Shown here one piece after another: positions 52,279 through 63,900 of a DNA stretch of 64,000 nucleotides; positions within the stretch are counted from its first letter, which is position 1; each line of letters begins with the position of its first letter. This DNA is from Rhizobium sp. BK399. Its GTDB lineage: Bacteria; Pseudomonadota; Alphaproteobacteria; Rhizobiales; Rhizobiaceae. The notes under the pieces were generated by a model that saw only the letters and a list, made by a program, of their open reading frames with translations, was not told where the DNA came from and ran no database searches. Location of the stretch: assembly GCF_014194695.1 (NCBI RefSeq), contig NZ_JACIAH010000014.1:91395-155394 (forward strand), read 5' to 3'. A program made the translations under genes and the position numbers.

Positions 52279-53028
52279 TTATCGCTGCAGTTCGAACACG
52301 AAGTCGTAGACCTCGCCCTTGTAGCGGGTCTCACAATATTCGACGATCTGTTCGTCGGGCAGGAAGCAGCGTCTTTCGGTCACCAGCAATGGCGCGCCGG
52401 CCTCGCAATGGAGATGCGCGGCATCCTCGCTGGAGGCGGCTCTCGATCGCATCCGCTGGATCGCCCGCTGTGGCATGAAACCGCGCGCGGCAAGCGCCTC
52501 GTAGAGCGAGTCGCGAACGAGATCCGGTGAAGGAACAAAGCGCGTCGGCACCGTTGAACTCTCGACCGCAATCGGCTGCCCGTCTGCCGTGCGGACGCGT
52601 TTCATACGGACGACCATGGCGCTGGCGGAAAGACCAAGGGCCATCATTTCGGCTGGTGATGGTCGGCTTATCTGTTTGGAAAGCCAGACGCATCCAGGTT
52701 CCATCCCGCGCGCGCGAATGTCCTCAGAAAAGCTTGTCAGCGTCGCAAGCGACTTTTCGACACGCGATCCGACCTCCGTCCTGAAGCCATGGCGCCGGTT
52801 GAGGAGCCCTTCCTCCTCGAGCAACGCCAGCGCCTTTCGAACCGTTACGCGTGACAGCGACAGGTTCTCTGCCAGAACCCGTTCCCCCGGCAGCATGCCG
52901 CCGGGCTTCACCGCGTTGGAGCGAATGGCAGTCTCGATCGCCGACTTGAGCCGTTTGTAGAGGGGCACGTCGGGCGCGCTCTGGCCGAGCTCCCTGCCAA
53001 CACGTTCGATCAAGCTGATTTCGGACAT
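52279..53028 (-). CDS. GntR family (HutC/UTRA) transcriptional regulator
   Basis: This 249-residue protein has a winged HTH (PLYKRLKSAIETAIRSNAVK, then GGMLPGERVLAENLSLSRVT and VRKALALLEEEGLL). The UTRA ligand domain includes LTSFSEDIRARGMEPGCVWL and ESSTVPTRFVPS. HutC-type members such as NagR sense amino sugar phosphates. As the first gene of the nan-type operon it likely represses it in the absence of GlcNAc-6-P or a similar ligand; that ligand is an inference. The start has AAAGGAGCG; a longer open frame upstream is not homologous. Confidence 0.9.
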   Translation of the reverse strand: MSEISLIERVGRELGQSAPDVPLYKRLKSAIETAIRSNAVKPGGMLPGERVLAENLSLSRVTVRKALALLEEEGLLNRRHGFRTEVGSRVEKSLATLTSFSEDIRARGMEPGCVWLSKQISRPSPAEMMALGLSASAMVVRMKRVRTADGQPIAVESSTVPTRFVPSPDLVRDSLYEALAARGFMPQRAIQRMRSRAASSEDAAHLHCEAGAPLLVTERRCFLPDEQIVEYCETRYKGEVYDFVFELQR

Positions 53029-53070
53029 GGCGCTCCTTTCGACGGATCGATCCCGACGATCCTGAAAATC

Positions 53071-53093
53071 GGTATCTGGAGCTATACTGGTAT
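53071..53093. promoter_or_regulatory. repeated GGTAT elements upstream of the GntR gene
   Basis: GGTAT occurs at 53071-53075 and 53089-53093, the latter within the small palindrome ATAC-TG-GTAT (53084-53093). The CTGGTAT element here is the inverse of the ATACCAG element before nanEK. The shared motif at both ends of gntR supports it being this regulator's binding site and suggests autoregulation. Confidence 0.55.
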
Positions 53094-53152
53094 TATCATC
53101 TTCGCGCAATTGCCGATGACAGGCCCCGGTTCCGCGGACCGCGGCATCAGAA

Positions 53153-54598
53153 TTACTCCAGTGGCAGCAGGACGATGACGAGCGTGCCATTGCTGCGGCG
53201 GATCGTACGGAGTTTGCCGCCGAAGGCACGGATGCGACGCTTCTGCATCAGCTTGCCCAGGCGAATGCGCTGCGGGGCTATGGCCTGCGCCTTCGGTGGA
53301 CTGCCGATATCGGCGATGGCAATGACAATGCGATTGCGCCGCATGCCATAGCGCAGCTGCTGGACGTTTCCTGGCGCGTGCCGGTGTGCATTCATCAGCG
53401 CTTCCTGGATGAAGCGATAGACGCAGATATTCAGATGTCCCCGGCTCGGATCGACATCGAGCTTACCCTTCAGAGCGACACGATTGCCGGTCAGGTCCGT
53501 GTGACGGCGAACGGCAAGCAGAATGGTTTCGTTGAGCGAAAGGTTGTCGAGCTCAGGCAGGACGAGGCCGGAGGATATGTTTCTGATGTCTTCCAGCACG
53601 GCCGAGACGAAGTGCTGCAGCTTGCCCATGCTTTCGGCAGAAACCACCACGCCGTCGCTCTCTGCGGGGGATGGCCTCATGTCGCTCAATCTGAGCTTGA
53701 TGAGGGTCAGTACCTGTATTGGGCCGTCGTGAAGGTCTGCACCGATCTGGTCGAGGATCTTCTCGTTGAGCTTGCCGGCCTCCCGTCTTGCGCGTTCGGC
53801 CTCGAGCCGCAGACGCCGGTTCTGGTTCGACAGCTCCAACGCGTGCCTGAGGCTTGCGCGCAGCGCCGTGTGCTGGTCGTCGATCGTGCGGCTGCCGCTG
53901 CGGACGATCATGTAGAGAAGAGCGAGCATGGGAACGGAAACGAGGAGCACGATCATCAGCGTCGAGCGCCATGCGCCGGCAATTTCTGCAAGCAGATAGT
54001 TGGGTCGTTCGTAGAATTCGCCGACGAGGATCGTCTTGCCGGACGCGTCCTGCACCAATGGTGCATAGACCTCGATGTATTCGGACTTTCGCTCGTCTCC
54101 GGAGTAGTGGTGTTTTGCGATCATGGTGCGCGATACGACGACTTCGCCCTTCGTCGCACGCCTCAGCTCGTCAAAGACCTCTTCCCTGTCGAACTTCTGC
54201 CCCGCCGTCGAATAGAATAGGCTGCCATCGGTGTTCCAGATCTTGATCTCACGCACATGCTGGCCAAGCGGGCTGTCGCCGAGAAGCTGATCGAGTTTGG
54301 CCTTGACCTCGGGTGACAGGCTCTTGGAGCGGATATCCTGTTCAGAAATAAGCGGCTCGACGAAAGTCTGGAGGTAGGCCGCTCCGACGCTGCCCGCCCC
54401 CTGCATGATCGCCCTCTCGATGCTTTTCGTCGTCCAGAGTCCAAGCAGGAACATCAGGGCAAGGACGATCAGCGACGCGATGAGAATGAATTTCACCTCG
54501 AGGCGCGCCTTGCGCACCCGGTCCTTCATCCATCGCCATGTGACGGCCAGGCGCTCGGGCCATACCCGTTTTGTCATTTCGCTCTGCGCAAACGCCAT
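53153..54598 (-). CDS. NarX-like sensor histidine kinase with degenerate ATP-binding region
   Basis: This 481-residue protein has membrane spans at about 36-57 (FILIASLIVLALMFLLGLW) and 212-234 (LMIVLLVSVPMLALLYMIV). They enclose a roughly 150-residue periplasmic sensor. A coiled-coil and a HisKA_3-type phospho-acceptor follow (GADLHDGPIQVLTLIKLRL). The N-box is FIQEALMNAHRHAPGN. The G1 box reads IADIGSPPKAQ rather than DNGxGF, and the G2 glycines are largely gone, so catalysis may be weak or absent. No response regulator is adjacent. It is divergent from the giant RTX peroxidase gene and shares a 356-base region with it, suggesting a regulatory link. Confidence 0.85.
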   Translation of the reverse strand: MAFAQSEMTKRVWPERLAVTWRWMKDRVRKARLEVKFILIASLIVLALMFLLGLWTTKSIERAIMQGAGSVGAAYLQTFVEPLISEQDIRSKSLSPEVKAKLDQLLGDSPLGQHVREIKIWNTDGSLFYSTAGQKFDREEVFDELRRATKGEVVVSRTMIAKHHYSGDERKSEYIEVYAPLVQDASGKTILVGEFYERPNYLLAEIAGAWRSTLMIVLLVSVPMLALLYMIVRSGSRTIDDQHTALRASLRHALELSNQNRRLRLEAERARREAGKLNEKILDQIGADLHDGPIQVLTLIKLRLSDMRPSPAESDGVVVSAESMGKLQHFVSAVLEDIRNISSGLVLPELDNLSLNETILLAVRRHTDLTGNRVALKGKLDVDPSRGHLNICVYRFIQEALMNAHRHAPGNVQQLRYGMRRNRIVIAIADIGSPPKAQAIAPQRIRLGKLMQKRRIRAFGGKLRTIRRSNGTLVIVLLPLE

Positions 54599-54954
54599 GC
54601 TCCCCCCGAAACTCGACGCCGATGATTATATTCATGTTTGCGAATATTTTTCCTGCTGGCAACACACTTTCGATCATTCCAGCTGACGATCAAACAAAAG
54701 CGCCCCGACTGTCCTCGCGAACGGGCGATGACTGTCCCATGGGACAGCTTCTGCTGGCCCTGAGTATATCGTGATGGTGCGACCTTCGTTGCTTTCACTG
54801 GAATACTATAGTCTGGATTTTTGCTCGACCTTGTTCTCTGACGGCATAGTCAACCAAAATATATAACTAGAAAATCAGACAATAACACAAATTCTGGCCG
54901 GCTATACACGCTTGTCTGCCGGGTGGGAATTTTGCGCTCTAAGGGGAGAGGGAA
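54599..54954. promoter_or_regulatory. divergent promoter region between the kinase and the RTX peroxidase gene
   Basis: There are no genes in this stretch. It is AT-rich at both ends. From 54732 to 54747 lies CTGTCCCATGGGACAG, a perfect 16-base palindrome about 210 bases before the RTX start and 134 bases before the kinase start. The ribosome-binding site of the RTX gene is AAGGGGAGAGG just before 54955. The 150 bases before that start are AT-rich, which fits a promoter there. Confidence 0.6.
54732..54747. promoter_or_regulatory. perfect 16-base palindrome, probable operator
   Basis: CTGTCCCATGGGACAG is identical to its reverse complement. It lies in the divergent region between the kinase and RTX peroxidase genes and is the only long perfect palindrome seen there. 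The protein that binds it is not known. Confidence 0.6.
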
Positions 54955-57900
54955 ATGACCGCATTTACACTGAATCTGCAGGACATGATCTTCATTCTGC
55001 GTCAGATCAAGATTGCCGAAGCACATGCTGCCGGAACGGCTCTGACCGAAATCTATGTCGATGCCGAGGGCAATGTCGTTCCCGCGGGGACACCGGGCGC
55101 CTTGCTTGCGATTCCAGATCCTCATGTTCCGGCTGGTCTTCGGACGGTCGACGGGACCTACAACAACGTTGTGCCTGGCCGGGAGACCTGGGGTGCGGCC
55201 GACCAGTCGATGCCGAGGCTGCTGGACGGCAGCTTCGTCAACGACGCCGATGGCGACACAATGCCATTTGGTCCTCCGGGATCGCCGGCTGTCACCAACA
55301 ACGACTATGGCGTTGTCGGTTCGCCGAGCCTGCCTTCGGTCAACGGCGGACATACAGGCAACGTCGCTGACGCCGATCCTCGCATTATTTCCAATCTCGT
55401 CGTTGACATGAGCATCAACAATCCGGCGGCGATTTTTGCGGCGCTGACATATGCAGGCTCAGAGGATCCGCAAGCGGATCTCGAGCGGTTGCTTGCCGCA
55501 CGGGTCACGCAGGCAGAGGCAGATGCCGCGCTTGCGACGGCGCAGACGGCAGTTGCGACTGCGGAGGCGGCGGTCAATGCTGCGGTCGCAGCTTATGTGC
55601 CGGGGGATCCGCTATTACTGGACGCGATCCAGACTGCGGCTGAAGCGCTCACGGTGGCCGAAGAAACACACGCTCATGCGACAGCTGTTGCTGCCAATCC
55701 CAGCGCGGCTTTCGTTGCGTTCGCCGAAGAACTCGGCCTGACGGTCAATGATCAAGGTACCCTCGTTATCCCCAACATTGCCCCGGATGAAGGCCTGTCT
55801 GCTCCCTTCAATGCCTGGATGACGTTCTTCGGGCAGTTCTTCGACCACGGCCTCGATCTCATCTCGAAAGGCAACAACGGCACCGTCTTCATTCCGCTGC
55901 AACCCGACGATCCGCTCTACGTGCCGGGAGGCAGTACAAATTTCATGGTCCTGACGCGCGCAGCACCCACGCCGGACGGGTCGCAGACCAATACGACGAC
56001 ATCCTTTGTCGACCAGAACCAGACCTATACGTCACACGCCTCCCACCAGGTCTTCCTGCGTGAATATGTCATGAGGCCCAACGACGAGCTGGTCGATGTG
56101 CCGGTGGCCACCGGAAAGCTGCTGGACGGTGCGGCAAACGGACTTCCGACCTGGAAGGACATCAAGGATCAGGCGCGTGAGCTGCTCGGAATCGAGCTGA
56201 GCGATCGTGACGTCATCAACCTTCCGCTGCTACGCACCGACGCCTACGGCGAGTTCATTCGCGGCGACAACGGCTTGCCCCTGATCATAACCGGCATCGG
56301 GGCCGACAATATTCCGAATACCGAAGACGACAGCGTTGTTGAGGGCAATCTCGCCACGCCTGTGAACACGTTCAGTGTCGGTGCCCTTCGCACCGGCCAT
56401 GCCTTCCTTGATGACATCGCCCACCAGGCCAACCCGTTCGACAGCCAGACCGGCCAGTTCAAGGCTGCGGATGCTGATGACGGTATCGGCACGCCACCGC
56501 CGGTCCTTGACGGCTTCGATGCGGTCGTCCTTACGGATGGTACGCCTGGCGTCAATGTCGATGCCGCGCTCGGCAACTGGACCGAAACACCTCCTCCCGG
56601 CTGGGACATCACAGGAGGCTTCGGTGGCGTCTATGACCCGACGGCCACTGTTATCGCCGAAACCGGACACGGGGGCGGCAATGTCGTGTTCCTCGATTCC
56701 GCAGCTGTCCTGACGCATGACACGGGTGTCCTTTTGCAGGGCGGTCGGACCTATTCACTGACGCTCAATGTCGGCGACCGGACCGACCAGACATTCGGTG
56801 GAGGCACGGTTCAGCTCGTTGCCGCAGGTGGCGCGATCCTGTCGAGCCTTGTGCTGCCGATCCCTGGAGAGGGCGGCTGGCTGCCGGTAACCCTGAGTTC
56901 AGGTGTTGTTCCGGCCGGTGCTGCCGGCCAGGAGCTTCGAATTGTCGTGACCCATGGTGGTGGGACGGGCCAGCAGATCCTCATCGACGATGTCAGGCTT
57001 ACCTCGAACATCGCGCAATACGACGACGAGCTCCTTGATCGTCATTTCATTACGGGCGATGGCCGCGGCAACGAGAACATCGGTCTGACCGCTGTCCACC
57101 ATATCTTCCACTCGGAACACAATCGCCAGATCGACTCGCAGAAGCTGACCATTCTGAACAGTGGCGACCTTGACTTCATCAACGAATGGCTGGTTGGCGA
57201 GGGCATCACCGGTCTGCCAGCCGGCTTTGCCTCCATGACGGCACTGCAGCAACTCGCCGTTGCCGATACGCTCGATTGGGACGGTGAACGCCTGTTCCAG
57301 GGTGCGCGGTTTGCAACGGAGATGCAATATCAGCATCTGGTCTTCGAGGAGTTTGCCCGCAAGATTCAGCCGGCGATCGACCCATTTGTCTTCAACAACA
57401 TTACCGACATCAATCCGTCGATCTTCTCGGAGTTCGCCAACACCGTCTACCGCTTCGGTCATTCGATGCTGACGGAGAACATGCCGCGCGTCTTCATCGA
57501 CGCGAATGGTGCTGTGACAAGCACCGACAACATGGGGCTGATCACGGCCTTCCTCAATCCGGTCGCCTTCGACAATGATGGTACGGTGACAGCGGATCAG
57601 GCCGCCGGCGCCATCGTTCGCGGCATGACCATCGAGCGCGGCAACGAGATCGACGAATTCATTACCGGCGCGCTTCGAAACAGCTTGCTCGGCCTGCCGC
57701 TCGACCTCGCATCCATCAACATCGCGAGAGGTCGGGATACCGGTATTCCGACACTGAACGACGCGCGCACACAGCTCTATGCGGCAACCGGCTCGAGCTT
57801 CCTGACGCCCTATGACAGCTGGACCGATTTCGCGGCCAATCTGAAGAATCCGATCTCTGTCGTGAACTTCATCGCCGCCTACGGCACCCACACTTCGATC

Positions 57901-60900
57901 ACCGGGCAAACGACCGTGGCAGGCAAGCGGGATGCAGCCTGGGCCCTGGTGTTCGGTGACGACAGCCTGACGGGCGCAGCTGCTGACGCGTTCAACGCGG
58001 ACAGGTTGGCCTTCCTGAACAGCACCGGCACATGGACTGCGGCCAACAGCGGCCTCAATGCGATCGACCTCTGGATTGGCGGGCTTGCAGAAAAGAAGAT
58101 GCCTTTTGGCGGCTTCCTCGGCTCGACGTTCAATGCGATCTTCGAAGCCCAACTTGAGAACCTGCAGGATGGCGATCGCCTTTACTATCTGACCCGCACA
58201 CAGGGGCAGAACTTCCTGAACATGCTGGAACAGAACTCGTTCGCCAAGATGATCATGGCGAACACCGATATCGCACAGCCCGGCCCGGACGGTATCCGGG
58301 GCACCGCAGACGACATCGTCAACCGCCACATGGGCGTGGATTCGTTCGGCAACTATGACTTCGTCCTCGAAGTCAACGCTGCCAACCAGGCCGACTACAA
58401 CGGTACTGCGGCAGGCGTTGATCCGCTGGGAACCGACGCAGCGCTTGAAGCCATGGGCCTCGGCAAGGTTGCGCGTGACGACCCCGGTACACCGGGTGTG
58501 GACGTGAACTATCTACGCTTTACCGGCGGCGAGCACATCGTTGCCGGCGGCACGAGTGGCAACGATACGATCATCACGGATTTCGGCGATGACGGAATCT
58601 GGGGCGATGCCGGCGATGACCGGATCGAATCGGGTGCCGGCGTCGATCTCGTCAACGGCGGCGCGGGCGACGACATTCTCACCGACAGTGGGGATAGCGG
58701 CGACTTCATCAAGGGTGACGAGGGCAACGACGTTATCGCCAACTCAAACGGTCTCGACATTCTGATGGGTGGGATCGGCAAGGACGCGATCTTTGTCGGT
58801 GTCGATGACACGGAGGTCTTCGGCGGCGAAGGCGATGACTTTATCGTCGGCGGCGAAGGTGTCGATCTGCTGATGGGTAATGAAGGGGATGACTGGATCG
58901 AAGGCGGTGGCGGTTTCGACACCACGGCGGGTGACAATTCGGAGCTGTTCTTCAACAGTGTCATCAAGGGCCATGACGTGATGTTCGCCGGCAACGAAGA
59001 GAACGACTTCGACGGCGAGTCCGGTGACGACATCATGGTGCAGGGCGAAAGCGTCATGCGCAATGAAGGCATGTTCGGTTTCGACTGGGCAATCTTCAAG
59101 GGCGTCGCACGCGATGCGCACGCCGACATGAACATTCCGATCTTCACCACCGAACAGGAAGACATTCTTCGCAACCGGTTCGACAAGGTTGAGGCTCTCT
59201 CAGGATGGGATCACAACGACACGCTCATTGGTGATGAGCGCACCTTTGGCGAAATTGCGCCCGGAGACACGGTCGCAACGACGGAGAATATCTTCTTCAA
59301 TGACGGTCTCGATGCCGAAGGGCTTGCCCGCATCGCCGGGCTCAATCAGATCGTCGATCTCGATGCCTCGGGTTTTTACCAGAGCGGCAACGTCCTGCTT
59401 GGTGGCGGCGGCCACGACCTGCTGCAAGGCAATGGCGGCGACGACATCATCGACGGCGACCGGTGGCTCAACGTCCGGATCCGGATAACATCCGGCTCGG
59501 AAAATTCAGCTGCCAATCAGATCGCAACAGTCGACAGCATGCGGCACGTGTTCACCGCAGCCGAAGCCCCCGCGCCGTCCTGGATCGGAAGATCGCTTTT
59601 CGAGCTTCTGGTCGACCGCACTGTCCGACCGGATCAGATGCACATCGTGCGTGAAGTCCTCACAGCCGACGGTGACGGTGACATCGACACGGCGGTCTTC
59701 CGCGGCAGTCGCAGTGAATACGAGATCGAAGGCATTGATTTCGACGATGACGGCGACGAACAGACGATCGTTAGGCACCTGGTCAATACGGCAGTCGGCG
59801 GCGTTGCGGTCAACGATGGCGTCGACAAGGTCAGCAACATCGAGCGCCTGCAATTCGCCGATCAGACGGTGGAGCTCGTCGAGGTCGATGACGCAGCACC
59901 GGTCGGCAATCCGGTGGTAGAAGGCTTCGCGCAGATCGGTCAGCTGCTCAAGGTGCAGATGGCCTCCGACGGCTCGCTCGCGGGCGTAACGGATGCGGAC
60001 AATCCGAATGGCGGAAAGATCTTCCCGCCGCTGATCATCGAATGGCAGATCGAAACGGATCCCGGCGTCTTCGTCGATACCGGCTTCCGTGGTCCGTCGT
60101 TTACGCCGGCAACGGACGGCGAATTCGAAGTCGGCGCAGATGTCCGCGTTCGCGCCATCGTCCGCTATACCGACGCCAACGGCATTCCCTATGCTGTCGC
60201 TTCGCTGCCGACAGATCCGCTCGTTCCCGCAACGAACCTCGTTGCAACGGAAGGTGACGACGTCCTTGTCGGAACGCCCGGTGATGACACCATCGATGGC
60301 CTTGGTGGTAATGACATCATCTTCGGACTTGCCGGCGATGACGACCTGACAGGCGGAACCGGCGACGACGAAATCTTCGGCGGGCTTGGTGACGATACGC
60401 TCGCAGGCGGTGACGGCAACGACATTCTCGATGGCGGCGACGGCGACGATACCGCTGTCTTCGCCGGCAACCTGGCCGACTTCGTCTTCGAGATCAATGC
60501 CGAAGGCCAGCTGGAGGTGGTTGGCACGAATGAGGAAGATGCCGTCATAAGCATCGAGAACTTTCAGTTCAACGATGGGACGGTGACGCTCGCCGAAGTG
60601 CAGGCGGGCTTGCCGGATGTCATCCCGACAGACGGCCCCGACACCATCACCGGGACCGAAGGCGCCGACGCCATCGATGCGCTTGGCGGCAATGACACGA
60701 TCAACGCGCTTGGTGGCGACGATGACCTCGTCGGCGGTCTCGGAAATGACGTGATCAATGCTGGCGCCGGCGACGACACGATTGCCTGGGAGGTCGGCGA
60801 TGGACGCGATATCATCGACGGCGGAGTCGGCACGGATCGTTTGCGCATACGCGGTGACAACAATGACGAGACGTTCTTCGTCGAGGATGTAGCCGACTAT

Positions 60901-63900
60901 CTGGCAAGGACCGGTCTTCTGGCAGACCCGCTCCAGGCGACGACCGAAATCGTCGTCTCCCGCAGCGTCGGTGCCGGGGCGTCGATCGTGGTGGCAGAGC
61001 TGGCCGGTATGGATGAGATCGATATCAACGGCGGCGGCGGCAACGACACCTTTGTCGTTTCGGGCGATTTCGCAGGCACGGATCTCGATCCGAGCACAAT
61101 CACCATCGACGGCACAAGCGGCGATGACACCGTCGACATCACCGGCCTCGACTCGCAGCACCGTATCGTCTTCCGCTCCAATGGCGGCGACGACACCATC
61201 GTCGGCACGCTGCGCCCACAGGATGTCGTCGAACTGGCCCCGGGATCCGTGATCACGGGCTACACGCTCAGCGACAATACAAACGGCACACGGACGCTCT
61301 CGAACGGCACGCATTCGATCACCTTTACGGGTGTCGTTCCGCCGCAGTTCGTACCTCAAGACGACGACCCGAATTCGGGACCGTTCGCCTATACCGCAGC
61401 TGACCTCGCCGGCCTCAAGAACCTCGTGAACGGTCTTGCTGCCTTCGAGGATGACGACGATACGGAAGGCTTCGGTGGCGTGCGCAGCCTGTCCGGCCAC
61501 GGCAATAACGAGCAGCATGCCGACTGGGGTGCCGCCGACGAGCCGTTCATCCGGATTACCAATGCGCACTATGGCGAATACGACGCCGGATCAGGCAACA
61601 ACCAGATCAACCCGATTTTCGAAGGGCTCAATCCACGCAACATCAGCAACGTGCTCGGCGCCCAAGAAGCCAACCTCGCGAAGAACGCGTCCAACGCCAA
61701 CATCTTCTTCATGGCGTTCGGTCAGTACTTCGACCATGGGCTCGACTTCCTGCCGAAGGGTGGCAACGGAACGATCCAGATCGGCGCACCCGGCAGCGGT
61801 GCACCCGGTTCGGGCAATCCCGCGGATCTGACGCGCGGTACCGTCCACGACATCGACGAGAATGGCGTGTCGCAGCATCTCAACAAGACCTCGCCTTTCG
61901 TCGACCAGAACCAGTCATACGGTTCGCATGAACTGGTCGGTCAGTTCCTCCGCGAAAGCGATGGAAACCAGGGCTTCGGTTCGCACCTGCTTCAGGGTGC
62001 GGTGGATCCGTCCAATACGGAGTTCCGGTTACTGCCGACGCTGCGTGAACTGATCACGCATCACTGGCAGGCCAACACGATCTTCCGTGATGCCGAGTTG
62101 CCAGGCGGACAGATCAGCTTCCGTGATTACTACGCCGGTCTGGTCGATGCGACCGGTCATATCAATGAAACGATGCTGCCTCAGATGACCTCCAACTTCA
62201 TGGGCAGTGGCCATGCGCTGCTTCTCGACGCCAACCCGTTCATCAGCGCACTCGATCACTATGTCGTCGGCGATGGACGCGGCAACGAGAACTTTGCGCT
62301 GACCTCGATCCACACGATCTGGGCACGCAATCACAACTACCACGTGGAACTTCTGGAGCAGTCCGGCTTCCAGGGAACGGCCGAGGAGCTGTTCCAGGCC
62401 GCCAAGATGGTGAATGAAGCGGAATACCAGCGCGTTGTGTTCACCGAGTTCGCCGACATGTTGATTGGCGGCATCAGGGGCGATGGCGATCATGGCTTCG
62501 AGGAATACAACCCCAATGCAACGGCCGCGATCTCCCATGAGTTTGCCGCAGCGGTCTATCGCGTTGGCCATTCTCTGATTGGCCAGACGATGACAGTGAT
62601 CGGGCCGGATGGCGAGCCGAGGCAGGTGGCGCTCTACGACGCCTTCCTCAATCCGAGCAATGATCCCGGTGTCTTCAAGGGTCCGTTACCTCCCGGCTAT
62701 GTGCCGCAACCCGGATACGGGCAGCTCGGGGTCAATTCGATCCTTGGCGGTATCGTCACCCAGAGTGCGGAGGAAGTGGACTTCAACATCGTCGATGCGG
62801 TGCGCAACGATCTCGTCCGCATCAATGCCGACCTGTTCTCCTTCAACGTTGCCCGCGCCTGGGATGTCGGGCTCGGTACGCTGAACCAGGTGCGCATGGA
62901 TCTGGCTGCATCAACCGATCCCTATGTCAGGGAGGCTCTCGGCTATGCCGGCAACCTCTCGGCCTATACCTCCTGGGAGGACTTCCAGGCTCGCAACGGC
63001 CTGTCGGACATAGTGATCAACCAATTCCGTCAGGCCTATCCGGACCTCGTGCTGCAGGCCGGGGACATAGCAAGCTTCCAGGCGATCAACCCTGACATTC
63101 AGGTTGCGATCCAGGCCGATGGTACAGGCCTTGTCAAGGGCATCGACCGTGTCGACCTCTGGGTCGGCGGCCTTGCCGAGAAGCACATCAATGGCGGCAT
63201 GGTGGGTCAGACCTTCTGGGTCGTGCTGCAGGAGCAGTTTGACCGCCTGCAGGAGGCCGACCGTTTCTACTACCTCAACCGCTTCGACAACTTCGACTTC
63301 TATGAGGACTTCATCGACGGGCAGGAGTTCGCCGACATCGTGGCGCGCAACACCGGACTAACGAGCCTCTCCGAAAGCATCTTCGAAACCGAGCCGCTTG
63401 ACGATGACGATGACGATCAGGGCGGCGACGACGACGATGGTGATCATGATGATGATGATGACAACAGCGGCCCTGGAGGTGGCGACGACAACGATGATGA
63501 CGACGATGACGATGATTCGCCATCAGGCGGCGATGATGATGACGGCACGTCTTCGGGAGGTGATGACGACGACGATGACTCCTCGTCGGGCGGGGACGAC
63601 GGTGACGGCGGCACGGATCCGCTTCCTGTCGCGGCACGGACGTTGATCGGGACTGTTGCTGGGGATGTTCTGATTGGCGCGGCTGGTGCCGATACGATCC
63701 TTGCCGGTGGTGGTGGGGATATCGTTGCCGGCGATGCGGGCAATGACATCCTGCGCGGCGAGGACGGCGACGACGTGGTGACGGCCGGCGACGGCAATGA
63801 CAGCGTCACTGGTGGAGCCGGCGACGACGAGCTGCATGGCGGGGCCGGCGACGACATGCTGTTCGGCAATGCCGGCAAGGACATGATCCATGGCGAAGCG

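Noticed and set aside
59506..61569. 687-codon minus-strand open frame
   Set aside because: It is a shadow of the RTX gene, produced by GAC/GGC-rich codons that give long stop-free antisense frames.
63400..63618. CRISPR or tandem-repeat array
   Set aside because: The repetition is codon-level Asp/Gly/Ser low complexity inside the RTX reading frame, without spacers or fixed repeat length.
63311..63646. His/Arg-rich or Met/Thr-rich proteins in other frames
   Set aside because: These are off-frame readings of the Asp-rich GAC/GAT linker, not real genes.
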